DNA of 64,000 bases from Temnothorax longispinosus (GCF_030848805.1 NC_092364.1:21185447-21249446); one strand, 5' to 3'. Shown: positions 42,135 through 53,856, counted from the stretch's first letter. The notes: a model not told the origin generated them from the letters alone. Numbers and translations are program-made.

Positions 42135-43468
42135 CATCCCGCATAAGAATATAAAATTAAAAAATTTTAAAGTTTGATTTTTGCATTCTAGAAAACTTAA
42201 ATCCAAGGATAATTTTATTGCATGCAATAAGAGCTGTGTCATTAATTTTTACTCGTTCGAAAAAGATAATTCGAGGTTTCTTATTAATGCGCGAGAAATG
42301 ATCTATTCCTTATGTTTATCAAATTTGGCAGCTATAAAGTGACAAATGTATAAATGACATCGAAACTTCTTTTACAGAATGTCCGTGGTTATGGCCATCC
42401 CCAGGTTCGCGTACAATTTACCAAAGTACGTCTTAGGACTGGGTTAGAACAAGGAAACGGACGCCAAGTGCAAATGTATGACTCAACTTGTGATGTTAAA
42501 TTATTAAAAATATTCAGGATGTCCTCGTCGCGTTCAAAACGCGAGTTTCGACGCCGTTGACAATTATATCCGTCGAAATTGAATACCGCGTTCGATTCGC
42601 AATCATTTTGCAGGATCTAACACATTAATCCTTCAATCTCGAAAGAAACTCCAGAAGAAAACAAACAAATTAAAATAGTATATTCAAATAACAATATTAT
42701 AAGATAAATTTTTACATTTTTATGAAAAGAATTGATTAATTTTACGAAACGAATTGAAAAATTGACCTATTGGCTATTATCTTTTAATAAAATAGGTGCG
42801 CAAAAAAGATTTAAGAAAATGCAAACCAAGGAAATAATATTTCATGATACTTATGATATTTAGATATTAAGTGTAATGAAGGTCGGAAATTTTTTCTCAT
42901 TTGGAAAAAACACGATTCAATCAAATATAAAATTAAATATTAAAATACATCGACACAATTTCAATTTGTAATGTGCAAAATGCGCGAGAAAGTATTTTAC
43001 GTGAATCATCGCGTTTTATCTATTCAGGAATGAAGATAATTATCGATTTCGTCGACAAATCTGGGTTCAATAAAATTGCACCGTCTTCAAGCTGTTCTGA
43101 ATCCTCTAATGAGCTTTGTGTAACATATGTATGTAAATATATGCAAATCTTATGATTGCGCAGATCAGTTTTCTCTCTCGGTACTCGTTATAGTTGACAA
43201 ATGGCTAATTAGTTTATCAAACGCACATGGTATCATCCCATTTACACGCATCAGTCAAATTGACTTCGGACAAACACCGATTAGCATAACCGGCGAGTTA
43301 GTTCGGCGCAATTATTAATTTTCGCTTATAGCAAAATTGTTGATTACGAATTACATGATTCGTTGTTTCTAATCCTTCTTATCATACAACAAAAAAATTA
43401 ATAATTCTATTCACTTTAGTAAGATGTTATATATGTATTGCTTAACGAGTTATGTGATCGTCGACTAA

Positions 43469-43606
43469 TGTGCATTTCTATCATAATGCAGATTAAACTT
43501 TTAATCTTTAACATTTTATCTTTTTCTAATTTTTGAAACTAGAAAAAAAAATAAAAAGTAAATTAAATCGAGATTAAAATTAATCTACATTCGTAGAAAA
43601 ATGGAC
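43469..43606. mobile_element. Palindromic MITE family, copy A
   Basis: Ends read TGTGCATTTCTA and, inverted, TGTCCATTTTTCTAC. Subterminal ATGCAGATTAA and TTAATCTACAT pair, and a TTTTTCTAATTTTTGAAACTAGAAAAA palindrome sits in the centre. Shares ends, length (~140 bp) and centre with copies at 53324 and 53857. Confidence 0.75.
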
Positions 43607-44344
43607 ATGAGTCGCGACTGGAATTCGATTGACGACGCTTTTAGTAATCAAATCTCACGTTTACCGCTGTATACTTCATGTTTATACAGATAACACTGTG
43701 TATGATACTCATACGATACGAAAGAAATTAATTTACGGATCGCGGCCGCATTCGATCGCTAAACGTGGGGTATGATTGCGCGGACCTTGTAATATCCACG
43801 ATTCGGAAACATTCAGAATGAACATGAACATGAACATTTACAAATCAAAACGCGCGAATGCTCTCAGTGTTCCTAATATTTTGATTGATCTGTGACCTAG
43901 TCCAGATAATGTGCGTCGACCATTTCGTTCATCGTTAGTATAGTGTAATATCGTGCGTTATCGAAATAGAGAAAATAGACTAACAAAAAGATGCTGGATT
44001 AAGTCATTTTTAAACTCGAGCAATCACAATTCATCGACGGAGATATAAACAGAGAGTGTTAATAAAGAAAAATGATTTTCATCTTAATAGACGTTCTGCA
44101 AAATGAAACAAAAACATAAATGATAATATCCTGGATTGCAGAGAAATTACACGACGAATTTTATTGTATGTATAAAAGGAAAAGTTTTATTTATTCACAA
44201 ATGGTTGTGTTTTCGCTGACGTTGTTGTTATGTATTAAATATATTTTGATATACCCCAGCCTTTTATTCCATTTCACCTCCTCGATAATTTTTTCGAAAT
44301 TATAATCTTTAATTGAACTGAATTCTTTCTACATCGAATACATA

Positions 44345-44705
44345 ACTACCTCATCTGACTCATATTTATAATTTCTTAATGAAAATATTATGTATTTTAT
44401 AAATATACATTTTAAATTAATTTTGAATGGAAACGAGAAAATACTATATAATAATAAGAGATAAACGAAAAAATCTGATACTAAAATTCAGATGTGTTCC
44501 ATCCGAAACAATAATGATCTTTTCGTAAGCTTTTTTAATCTTTTTCATCGTATTTACGACGTTACTCTAAATGCGACTACCTCATCTGGCTCATATTTAT
44601 AATTTCTTAACGAAAATCTTATGTATTTTATAAACCTTTTTTTGAATGGAAACGAGAAAATACTATATAATAATGATAAAAGAGATAAACGAAAAAAATC
44701 TGATA
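44345..44705. repeat. Direct duplication of ~130 bp (44345-44480 and 44575-44705)
   Basis: Both copies run from ACTACCTCATCTG to the end of an AAATCTGATA motif, including CATATTTATAATTTCTTAA and GAATGGAAACGAGAAAATAC. They differ by a few substitutions and two small indels and are separated by about 94 bp of unrelated sequence. Confidence 0.85.
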
Positions 44706-45405
44706 CGTTACTCGGTTACTGGATACATCGTCTAGTTTCGTCCTGAGTACGCGACTGAACGGAACGCAACTTGAAAAACTTCTTGCAAAAATCATCTTTT
44801 ATAAATATTTTCTAATTCTTTTTCGCGTCGGTAGTGTCGACACATATTACAGCGTTCTCTGTTGGCGTATCGTGTAAGCGCTTCGCTGCAAACTCCGAAT
44901 TGCTCCGAATCGGTGTCCACAACGATCTTTCAGGTTATATTTACCTGGATACATTAAAAACACACGTACAATACCTACAAGCGAATATTTCCAACAAACG
45001 ACGAACATTCACGTTATCCTAGTGCTCGCTTAAAAATGCAAAAAGAAAAAATCACATCTTTCTGAATGAAGATAGCAATAAATTTTTGTAAGATTCTTAC
45101 AATGTTAAGTTCTGTGAAAGTCTGAGATCTCACACTCTCTTTCGGTATTATTATCGTAGGATTTGGATAATATTAACTCGCCATTAAGGAAAAAAAATTA
45201 AATTTTACGGTTTGCGAACATTAAACTGACTGTGAAGTTGTTAAAACGTGTTTCATCTTCCAAATAGGTAGTTAAAAGCGAGAAACATTTAATAAGGATC
45301 TCTCCAGATCTCTCTCCCCTAGAGGACAAAAATTGTATAAAATATTGGTGCTCATTGCTAAAAAAGCTATTGCTGTTAAAAAAGTTAGGTACACGAGGCG
45401 ACAGA

Positions 45406-46249
45406 ATGAATCATTTACATACGGTTTTACTCCTGTTCATTGTTGCGGTAAGTAAGACAGAAAATATTACTTTGCACATAATAAACTGATCATATACTGT
45501 CATATACCCAAATTCCTTTTCTTCAAAATATCTTGCGTTTTTCTTAACGCATTTAAAAGCAACGCAATTACGCAACATACATCTAAAGAATGAATCACTG
45601 TAATATCTGTCGTCATAACGTCAACGATTAATTTCACAGATGGACATTTCCGTTGCAGAGTTTTCAGCGGACGATTGCAAGATGCTAGGATTCAATAAAG
45701 CCAACGTGCTCTGCTCGACTTGTGAACATTTTGCCAAGTCTGATCTAGAAAAGATTTAGTACGTAAAAATCCACCCTATCAAATACTTTATTAGGAGTCT
45801 CCCGAGTGTATCATATGTATAAATCTCTGTGTTCTAATTTCCAGTGCTACATGTAAGGAATGTTGCCTAAAGGACAACGATTACGATTTGTCTGGATCGA
45901 AACGCTATCCTAAGGCTGTCCTCGAAGTGTGCACGTGCAAATTCGGGCAATATCCGCAAATACAAGGTACGATCAAATACTTTTGATATAAAACTCGAGA
46001 ACTGATTGGTGCAATGTTGCAACACAAAAATTTGGCACAAGTTCATGATTAATACGCTTCTTTTTAGCCTTCATCAAAAGCGACCGACCGAAAAAATATA
46101 AGAACCTCAGCATAAAGTATGTAAGAGGTTTAGATCCGATCATCAAGTTGTACGACGCGGAAAATAAGGTTGAAGATGTACTCGACATACACAAGTGGGA
46201 TACAGACTCTGTAGACGAATTTCTGTCGACTCATCTTTCTAAGGATTAA
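45406..46249 (+). CDS. SELENOF: SELENOF (15-kDa selenoprotein, Sep15) orthologue, cysteine form
   Basis: ER-lumen thioredoxin-like oxidoreductase; in vertebrates it binds UDP-glucose:glycoprotein glucosyltransferase and helps glycoprotein quality control. Exons 45406-45447, 45640-45758, 45845-45966 and 46068-46249 join in phase to 154 residues. A signal peptide covers about residues 1-20. A Cys-rich N-terminal region (Cys27, Cys39, Cys42, Cys57, Cys60, Cys61) corresponds to the partner-binding domain. The redox motif at 83-85 is CTC, inside LEVCTCKFGQYPQIQAF, where the human protein has CGU with selenocysteine. The C-terminal half (KYVRG, DPIIKLYD, WDTDSVDEFLS) matches the family closely. No in-frame TGA is needed anywhere. 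AATAAA is at 46302-46307. Length is close to the family norm. Orthology is secure; activity in insects is inferred. Confidence 0.95.
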
Positions 46250-46301
46250 TAAAATTAGGAAATATATTGCATTAATACATGATCGTTTCTATTGAATTCT
46301 T

Positions 46302-46307
46302 AATAAA
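46302..46307 (+). terminator. Polyadenylation signal, SELENOF
   Basis: AATAAA 53 bp after the stop. Another AATAAA overlaps the stop codon at 46248-46253. Either could be used. Confidence 0.5.
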
Positions 46308-47120
46308 CTATTCCATTTAATATGAATATTACATATACAGTACATGTATGTGATTACGTCTTATCTTCTACTGTCATATGTGTTCATATCGTCTAACATT
46401 CCAATTACCGCTTCCACATCCTTTGTAACAGAACAGTATTGTAAACCACGATATATAATAGTGTTTTAATTTTTTCCCATTCCTTTAGAGCATATTTTTA
46501 AAATAGATACAAAAAAAATCCTTCTTTCGTTAAAATGTCCTATCCTTATACAATGAGAGTGCACAGATCAATCGTGATCTGTCTTTATATATAGAAACAT
46601 TTTTTTTATTATGAAAATGATCGAGACACTCATACATACGATTAAAGCAAAATACAAAATTGTAAAGCTATAACACCACCACTTTCAGCATTCCTTTCAA
46701 TGTATAAATATTACATTGAAAAATGTAACGTTTATGAACCCAGTGATCTTATAAAAGAAGAATTCGAATGTTAAGAAATAAAGAGAACTCGTTTATCTTG
46801 GTTTAGGAACATAATGAGGTCGCAAACTCTCTTGTAGCCTTTTATCGTTAATATCAATACATGATATAAGAATATTCTTATGGAGAACAAACCACAGCTA
46901 TCTATTAATATAATATAAATGAATATAAATTTGACATTATGTATTTCGATTGCGTATATCATCATATTAGATGCGTGCTTAGATTTCGACGGAGACATCT
47001 GTTCACCTTGTTCACATTTAAAACATCCTGCTTCTTGATATCGTATACAATATGCATGATTAATTTCCTCTAATTATATTCGCAATTACGTGCAATATCG
47101 AATAATTTTCATCGTTTACA
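46308..47120. other. Intergenic, nothing recognised
   Basis: AT-rich sequence between SELENOF and the mariner remnant. No coding signal or repeat stood out. Confidence 0.5.
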
Positions 47121-47410
47121 TATACAGAGTGGTCCTGAAATCGTCGGTCAAAATCAGGGATTATTTTTATTTACAGAAGTTGTTGGAAATGTCCACCGTT
47201 AACTAAAACACACGCTTCCATCCGTCTAACCATTAACTGTCTAACACGCTCAAAGATTCTTGGCGTATTTCTTATAATTTCGCAGCTGTTGTTGATAATG
47301 CAATCTCGGATGCGTTTTTGAACCAACGTTTATGGGAACTTTTTTCATCTTTATGACGAGCCCAATCCAATCCCTGATTTTGACCAACTATTTCAGAACC
47401 ATACTGTATA
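47121..47410 (-). mobile_element. Internally deleted Tc1/mariner-like element
   Basis: Inverted ends TACAGAGTGGTCCTGAAAT (from 47123) and TACAGTATGGTTCTGAAAT (inverted, to 47408) continue into a shared GGTCAAAATCAGGGATT, about 40 bp in all. TA flanks both sides, the target duplication of the Tc1/mariner superfamily. On the minus strand the interior encodes the last ~48 residues of a transposase and ends in GGHFQQLL-stop right before the end repeat. Everything upstream of that fragment is deleted, so the copy is dead. Confidence 0.85.
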
Positions 47411-47787
47411 ACGTCAGCAATTGCAAAGTATCAGAGAAAAATTATCATGCTTGTAACTAAAAGACCATCATCATTTATACAAAAAATCTAAATCCCTCGT
47501 GCATACATACCTTCTTCTGATACATGGTGCTAATGAAATAGGTCGTTCATAGTTAAGAACTTTTAATTAAGAACTTACTATCATATATGTTCACATGTAA
47601 TGTTAAACGCTAATATAGTGTGCAATATTAATAAATAACATTAATATTACACGCTTCAATGATAAAAATGTGTTCTATCCGTTATCATTAAAATGTATCT
47701 GAATATGAAACACGCAATTGAATTTCCCTTAGATCGGCGTACTTTTCTCGCGTTTACTTTCATATTTTCGTAAATCGCGGTGTTACC

Positions 47788-50700
47788 TTATCGCCGTGAC
47801 CTCCTGGCACGCGGACCACCGCGACCGCGCACGAATCCGCGACCTCTAGACTGCTTCACTTGAGGGCTTCGAGGACTCGAGGGATTTCGTTCTATCTTCG
47901 GCAAAGGCTTTTCCGGTTCCACATGTTCTTTTTCTTCCGCCTCGTCGACCAGATTACCCATCTCAGTATCGTTGTCATTGTCTATATCCGTCCACATTTC
48001 GTCGACTGGTGTTTTTGCATCTTTTGTGTTAGTGGCGTTTCCTTGTGTGTCAGCGGTAGTTTCCTTGTCATTTTCCTTCGCATTTTCTTCCGCCTCGCGA
48101 TTTTCCTCCTCCTCTGATTCGGCGGCATCGGCTTCCAATGGATCATACTTCTCCTCTCCATCCGATCTCTTCGGTGCCACATTTGCATTATCAGCACTAT
48201 TCTCTTGCTCTTTCGGCTTATCATTATCTTCATTTTCATCATGACTGATCTTACGACGTTTCCAATGTACATCGGATTCGTCTTTACCTTCGACATTTTT
48301 CTCATTCTATAAACGCAATACAAGAATTTTGGTAGATGCCAAGATTTTGAAAATAAGCTTTCTTTACAAGCGATTTTTTTAATCGCTTACCTCAGCTTGT
48401 TCAGTTTCTTTCGATTCTGCAGCTGGCGCACTTGATGTTAACGATTTTATCTCCGCTACAAAGTTCCGGTAGTGCGTAATGCTGCGTAAATGAGCATTCA
48501 TATCTTCAGCTAAGAGCATAAACCTTCGGCAACGCTCGCAGTAAAACCCTTGGACCTCTTTGACCATAGATTTACCTAAATAAATATAATTTCTTATAAA
48601 GATAGCATATATGTACAAAAAGAACGCGCAAATGTGTTTTTTTCATATAAATTAATTTTAGATAAATAAAACTTCTAACTTGTCTTAAATAATCCATACC
48701 AATAAAGATCTGATTTTGACGGCAATATTTGTAAGACGGTATTTTGAATTTCTTCTCAGTTATATTTTCTATAATATCCGTGATGTATTCTTGTTCTTCT
48801 GAATCCTCCTCTTTTTCGTTTTTCGCGTCATGACAAACATCTTTCTCCTCGTCTTCCGCGGTGCGAACCTCAGCTTCTCCCTTTGCCAGTTTGTCTACAA
48901 AAAACAATTAATGAATTTAAAAATCTCTTCAAATTTATCGAAATTATTTCGAAAACAAACATTTTCTTTCATTCTTCATTACCTTTCTTTTTATTTTTCC
49001 GTTGTTCCTCGCACTGAACGGCATTCTTCATATGAGCGGGTGTTAAACAGTGCTCGTCGTATTCTATGCGAGACGGGAATTCTTTTAGACAAGGGAAGCA
49101 GCGGGGATGCAAAAAGGTTTTCAATTGTTGATGCTTTTCGCTCTTTCTATGTGTAGACAAGGTTCCGTAAAAGTTCAGATCGCACATCGTACAATATTCT
49201 CTCACGTTGAAATCTACAGACACCTGCAATCAAAAGATCATAAATAGATACAAATACTATTACTATGTATGTGCGTCCAACTCTTTTCTAGGAGACATGA
49301 TTCTTACTTTTTTCCCGCGTCGTTTCGAGTTGTTCAAGCTAAGTTCACGCTGCTCCTCGGCAACTCGCAGCTCGTGTCTCATCAGATCGACCTTCAATTT
49401 GTACGACTCGTCCAACTTTTCCATCATCAGCTGATGCGCACGTCCACGTAGGTGATTTTCAAAGGACTGTGAAAAAATATAAAAAGTTAGATACTGCTCG
49501 GCGAGTATGTAGATTTATTAATTTAATCCATGATGAAATGCTTACAAATCCATCCCACATATGCTTATTGCAGATGTGACAAAACATATGGTTCATCGGA
49601 ACTTCGGCGTAACGACTTTCAGCGTGTCTAACTTCCGATTTCTTGCCAGTCACTTTTGTGTTTTCTTTATCGGTTTTCTCAGACTCATCTTTCGCCTCCT
49701 TCGATGGAGAATCTTCCGCTGCGGACTTCTCTACCTTTTTCTCGCTATCTTCCATTTTTTCATCTTCTGTTTTCTCAACTTTTGCTTCTTCCGTGTTTTT
49801 CTCATCCTTCCAATCGCGCTTCTTATCCTCGGACTCGTCTACGTCATTGCTGTTCATCACAAATAATCTTAATCTAGGATAAAATTCATGTTCCAAGAAA
49901 AGTTTCGTAATCGATTTGAACAGTTGAGCATGTTAAACTTGCTATGAAATTTTAACTTCCAATTATAAATTTAACTATGTAACTTGGCAAGTCATAGTAT
50001 TCATGTCGATTCATACAAAATTTCGTTTGTGAATCAAAAAATTGTATCAATATTTATATAGAAGTGTATAGAAAGATGTAACTCATACATCTTATATATA
50101 TTTGAGTGTAGGATAATACATTATCGCCGATTGGAACACTATACGTCAAAATGCGTTTTGGTGAATGTACAGGGAGAAGAAATTACGAAAAGTAACAGCA
50201 AAATTTTAGCACTCTGGCTAATATTTGTGAAATATAAGTTAAATCGCATTGACAGTATAGAATAAACATATAAAAAGAAAGAGATACAGATAAGAGATAT
50301 ATAGAAATTTCTGAGACTGGTACAACAAAACATATATTATAGCTAATGTTAAGAAACATATATAAAATATATGTATATGTATACATGTACTTAGGCAAAT
50401 AGTTCGGAGAGACTGAGACTTACTGAAATTTGAAGAAACTATACCAATCACAGGTAATCGGGAGCTTACCTTTTCGGAACAGGCGGTTCTGCTTTTTCGC
50501 TATCAGAGGTCTTAACATCCTGCTGTTCCTTTTTGGCAGTCTGATTTTGTTTAGAGGCAGGAATTGGTTTAGAAGATTTATCGTTGCGATGTTGTATTTG
50601 GTTTCCGTTCATACGTTGACTGCCAGACTGGGGTGCACGAGATTGTTGTGCGGATGGGCCACGTCGCCCAGCGGGGCCATCTCGGGCTCGATTGCCCATC

Positions 50701-52217
50701 TAGTTAAGTAGTAGAGGTCAAACGACCAAAAGCATCATGAGAAGTATCTGATGTAACTGTGATTCTTCTCAAATCGAGACACTGGTTCTAGAAACCACTT
50801 TGGGATTTGAGGGAGAGAACAGTTCTACAGTCGATAAATGGAAGCAGGACGGAGTCGGTGAGATACCGAAGCTCTTTCTTCCATTTCCACACCAAGTATG
50901 GAAGGAAAGGGAGAAAACTGTAGAGTGCATCCCGATTTCGAGTTGAAAATCGCATCGTGTATATACAGGCACGATCGCAACGATCATAAGATACGATCAT
51001 AATTATAAAAAGTAGATATAATTATTTTTGCCACTAAAAATATTTGAGTAAAAAACTCGGCGAACGCTAATGAACGTGAAGAAGAAGTTAAATCAAGTGA
51101 AATATGCAACTCGTGTATATAAGTGGTAGTAAGTAGTTTTGAATAAAGTGCAACCACGTTGATTTTAGTGTATCACATTAGCGGACAGAAGACTCTGGTT
51201 ACGCAGATTGTAATGTGAGACAATGTTCAAATTCGGTCCTGCAAAAACCTTCAGTGAACTTCCAGTAGTAAATTGAGATTTACATTCTGAAATCAACACA
51301 CGTGTTTCAACAGTGCTCTTTTAATGAAATATTTTTATGGACGATATCTCGAAGCCGTTTCAGGCAATGCTGATCCATCAACAAGAATTATTTATATCTT
51401 AGTGATTTCGTTGGCCGTGTCTAATCGAGTGAGCGATAATATCCTATTTAATCGATCGGCTCAAGAAGGGGAATTTGTAACGTTCCGAATAATTAAAGAC
51501 AGTTTGTGTCCATGCGAGGAAGCGTGGACTACAGATTGTCATTTTATAACTCCTGTTTACGATACAGAAGAAGATCGTAAGCAAGTGTTAAAAGAATTGC
51601 CTTAAAGATTACCTTGGCTTAAAGATTACCTTTGAGAAAAAAAAAAGCATCGCGTATTCTATCGAAATTGCTTACCTTATTGTATGGCTGAGGACGTTGG
51701 TTCTTCATGGGATGCCGTGCCACACGATCGTTAAATCGTCCGGAGGAATAGTTCTGTTGATTAGGATAATTCGGTCCTGGTCCAGAATAATTATTTCCCA
51801 GACTCATTAGAGACGGCACCTGCATCAAAATGATGGGATTAAAAATCGAGTCCGGGGCATGAAAACAAAATTATCAAGCGGAGAATCGTCAAGCGATCCT
51901 CGTACCTGCGGCTGCGACTCTTGCTGACTGCGAAGTAGATTTGTAAGGAGGTTGCTGGCGATCGCTAGCTGTGCCTGCGGCGATGCCAGGGAGAGATTGT
52001 TGTTGGGCGTAGGCAGAATGCCTCTGCCAGGCATCATGCCACTCTCCCAAGGATTCATTCCACCCATGCCGCCGCTCCCGCTCATTCCGCCACCCATGTT
52101 ACTTCCCATGCCGCTGTTATTGCCAACTCTGTTACCACCACCGCCTCCGGTATTACCACGATTGAAATTTCCTCGATTCCCGAAGGAATCCCTCTTCACT
52201 CCTCGATTAAATGACAT
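47788..52217 (-). CDS. Pep: Zinc finger protein on ecdysone puffs (Pep)-like
   Basis: Nuclear RNP protein; in Drosophila it marks active ecdysone-induced loci and binds hnRNP complexes. Exons on the minus strand: 51906-52217, 51676-51819, 50470-50699, 49546-49873, 49308-49466, 48983-49223, 48673-48894, 48391-48575, 47788-48306; about 779 residues. Residues 1-150 are Gly/Asn/Arg-rich low complexity. A Lys/Glu-rich acidic stretch (~230-310) precedes four C2H2 fingers of the U1/matrin spacing, starting FCHIC (spanning exons 4/5), YCTMC, RCFPC and FYCERC. A second acidic region follows, and the protein ends in an RGG-type tail (SRGRGFVRGRGGPRARRSRR). The exon 7/8 junction is least sure: the only phase-compatible donor is GTTTTA after 48673. 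An ATTAG-containing acceptor at about 52231 suggests an upstream untranslated exon. Confidence 0.88.
51324..51605 (+). CDS. Small ORF of unknown nature inside Pep intron 2, opposite strand
   Basis: A 93-codon open frame with a hydrophobic stretch (IIYILVISLAVS) near residue 28 and a charged C-terminus (EEDRKQVLKELP). It lies antisense to Pep, between its second and third exons. The C-terminal half looks more protein-like than most open frames here, but I recognise no family and see no promoter or splice support. It may be chance, a gene fragment or a nested gene. Confidence 0.2.
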   Translation: MKYFYGRYLEAVSGNADPSTRIIYILVISLAVSNRVSDNILFNRSAQEGEFVTFRIIKDSLCPCEEAWTTDCHFITPVYDTEEDRKQVLKELP

Positions 52218-52566
52218 TGTGCTTCTAATGCTGGACAAACATTTGGAAACAATTAATCTTGGATATCATCCTCACTAGGAAGCTAATTTATGTGGAACAT
52301 TCCGCAATGGTTTTTGAAAAATTTAAATTCTTTGTGTTCATACTTTCTCTTTTCTTTCCCTTCTTTTTCAAATAATTATTTACAAAATCTACGAGATATT
52401 AGAGCTCAACATATCTTGAATTCTAAATAAATATACTTTGCAAGCACATCTTGTTTATATATAACACAAAATTGCATTAACAGAAGTTAGGAGTCTAAAA
52501 TCTTGGTCTCAAGAGCAATGATAATAAAATAATACACACACCGGAGCGTGTATGTATGAGTATGGA

Positions 52567-52596
52567 TGTGTGTGTGTGTGTGTGTGTGTATGTGTG
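52567..52596. repeat. (TG)n microsatellite
   Basis: Eleven or so uninterrupted TG units, then TATGTGTG. It lies upstream of the Pep start codon, in the probable 5' UTR intron of Pep. Confidence 0.85.
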
Positions 52597-52739
52597 CCTA
52601 TGTATGTATGTGTGAAAAAACGAACGATTAAACGAAGCTCGTCTAATTAAAAATTCAGCATTGCAGTAGAGAAATCTTGCAATGTGGAGCAAGTAATGTG
52701 GAAAACGTAATAACAGGTGAAGCACGCGTAATACTATTA

Positions 52740-53100
52740 TACTATTTTGTATCGAAAGCTCCGCGAAGCGACGTGGCGGATGACAAACGCTTGTCCATCA
52801 CCGAAACTCGCAATCGCGAGCCGGACTTCCGCGATATATAATTCGGTGACGTGTCGACAAACGAGCTCTGATGTAGGATGTAGCGAGATACTAGCACATG
52901 TGCGTTACGGAGAAGTATCCAATTTCCTTACCAAAGCGACGACGCTAAGCGTAATGTGGAGAGAAGCCGACGGGAAAGATCGGAGCAAACGAAACGAAAC
53001 GCAAATGAACGCAGCGAACGATTGCAAATGGCGGACCTCGTCGATCACCGCGGCGCGAACCATGGAGTTGAGGAAGATCGTCGTGCCGTCTTCGCAATTC
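52740..53100 (-). promoter_or_regulatory. Probable Pep promoter region
   Basis: A locally GC/CpG-rich block 0.5-0.9 kb upstream of the Pep ATG, in divergent orientation to FKBP8. On the minus strand it contains GTCCGCCATTTGC. Assignment rests on position and composition, plus the splice acceptor just before the Pep start codon; no transcription start can be read. Confidence 0.3.
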
Positions 53101-53141
53101 TTTCAAACATGCTTATTGGCCACATGTGGGGTCGATTGGTC

Positions 53142-53278
53142 GATTGTGTATCTTTTGATACGAGGTGAAAATTACAAAAGTGAAAAAATTTACTAGAGTA
53201 TCTACGATTTTATTTGTCGAAAACTAACAAATCTGTTCATTTTTGTAATTCTTTTATTTTGTTTCAAGATACACAATC
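53142..53278. repeat. 137-bp fold-back element
   Basis: GATTGTGTATCTT at the left end is exactly inverted at the right end. AATTACAAAA in the left arm is matched by TTTTGTAATT in the right. The region between these blocks has diverged. No coding content. Confidence 0.65.
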
Positions 53279-53323
53279 AACTCCCTGAATAAAGTATATA
53301 TTCTCGATAACTCCAACAATTGA

Positions 53324-53468
53324 TGTCCATTTCTACCGCAATGCAGATTATATATATAACTTTAATCTCGATTTAATTTATTTAAGAATTTTTAAGAATT
53401 AGAAAAAAATTAACAAGTAATTAAGTTAAATCGAGATTAAAGTTAATCTACATTTGTAGAAATAAACA
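53324..53468. mobile_element. Palindromic MITE family, copy B
   Basis: Starts TGTCCATTTCTACCGCAATG and ends with the inverted form near ATTTGTAGAAATAAACA. Inner landmarks AATCTCGATTTAATT and its inverse AAATCGAGATT pair. Same family as 43469-43606 and 53857-53996. Confidence 0.75.
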
Positions 53469-53706
53469 TCTGTTTAAATAATTTGAGAAATAAAAGTTAA
53501 GGCCCGTTTGGCACACGGAGAATTCACGCTGCATATCCAACGTACAACACATGCCATGTCTGATATACGATAACCAATGAGAAGAACTCTCTATTAGGGA
53601 TAAAAGAATCCCTAGAGAACACGCGTTCCCATTGGAACATCGCGCGTATGAACTCTCCAATTATCCGCGTAAATCTGAAATATATGCGCGTAGAAACCGA
53701 GCTAAA

Positions 53707-53855
53707 TTAGGGCCAGTTTCACCATATCTCCGATTAATTGTAACCTAATAACTTTTGATTAAACTCACTTTTCGTCTCTTTCTAAAGGACAATTAAAAAA
53801 AGATAAAGAGTGAGTTTAATCGAAGATCAATCGACGTTGGTGAAACTGGCCCTTA
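53707..53855. mobile_element. PIF/Harbinger-like (Tourist-type) MITE with TTA duplication
   Basis: The element at 53710-53852 has inverted ends GGGCCAGTTTCACCA. A TTA trinucleotide flanks both sides (53707-53709, 53853-53855), the target duplication usual for PIF/Harbinger. The inner arms share GATTAAACTCAC. At 143 bp it encodes nothing. Confidence 0.85.
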
Positions 53856-53856
53856 T

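Larger units (their letters stand above)
40811..45405. other. Intergenic between acid sphingomyelinase and SELENOF
   Basis: AT-rich, no recognised exon. It holds a hairpin (42039-42134), one copy of a palindromic MITE (43469-43606), a direct duplication (44345-44480 and 44575-44705) and a short GAACAT triplication near 43818-43837. Confidence 0.5.

Noticed and set aside
47860..48244. Hydrophobic Phe/Ser-rich plus-strand frames that look like membrane proteins
   Set aside because: They are the complement of Glu/Lys-rich Pep coding sequence, which always reads as Phe/Ser/Leu-rich on the opposite strand.
49561..49882. Three overlapping plus-strand frames with apparent transmembrane segments
   Set aside because: Shadows of the acidic Pep exon at 49546-49873.
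51952..52278. Pro/Leu/Met-rich plus-strand frame
   Set aside because: Complement of the Gly-rich first Pep exon.
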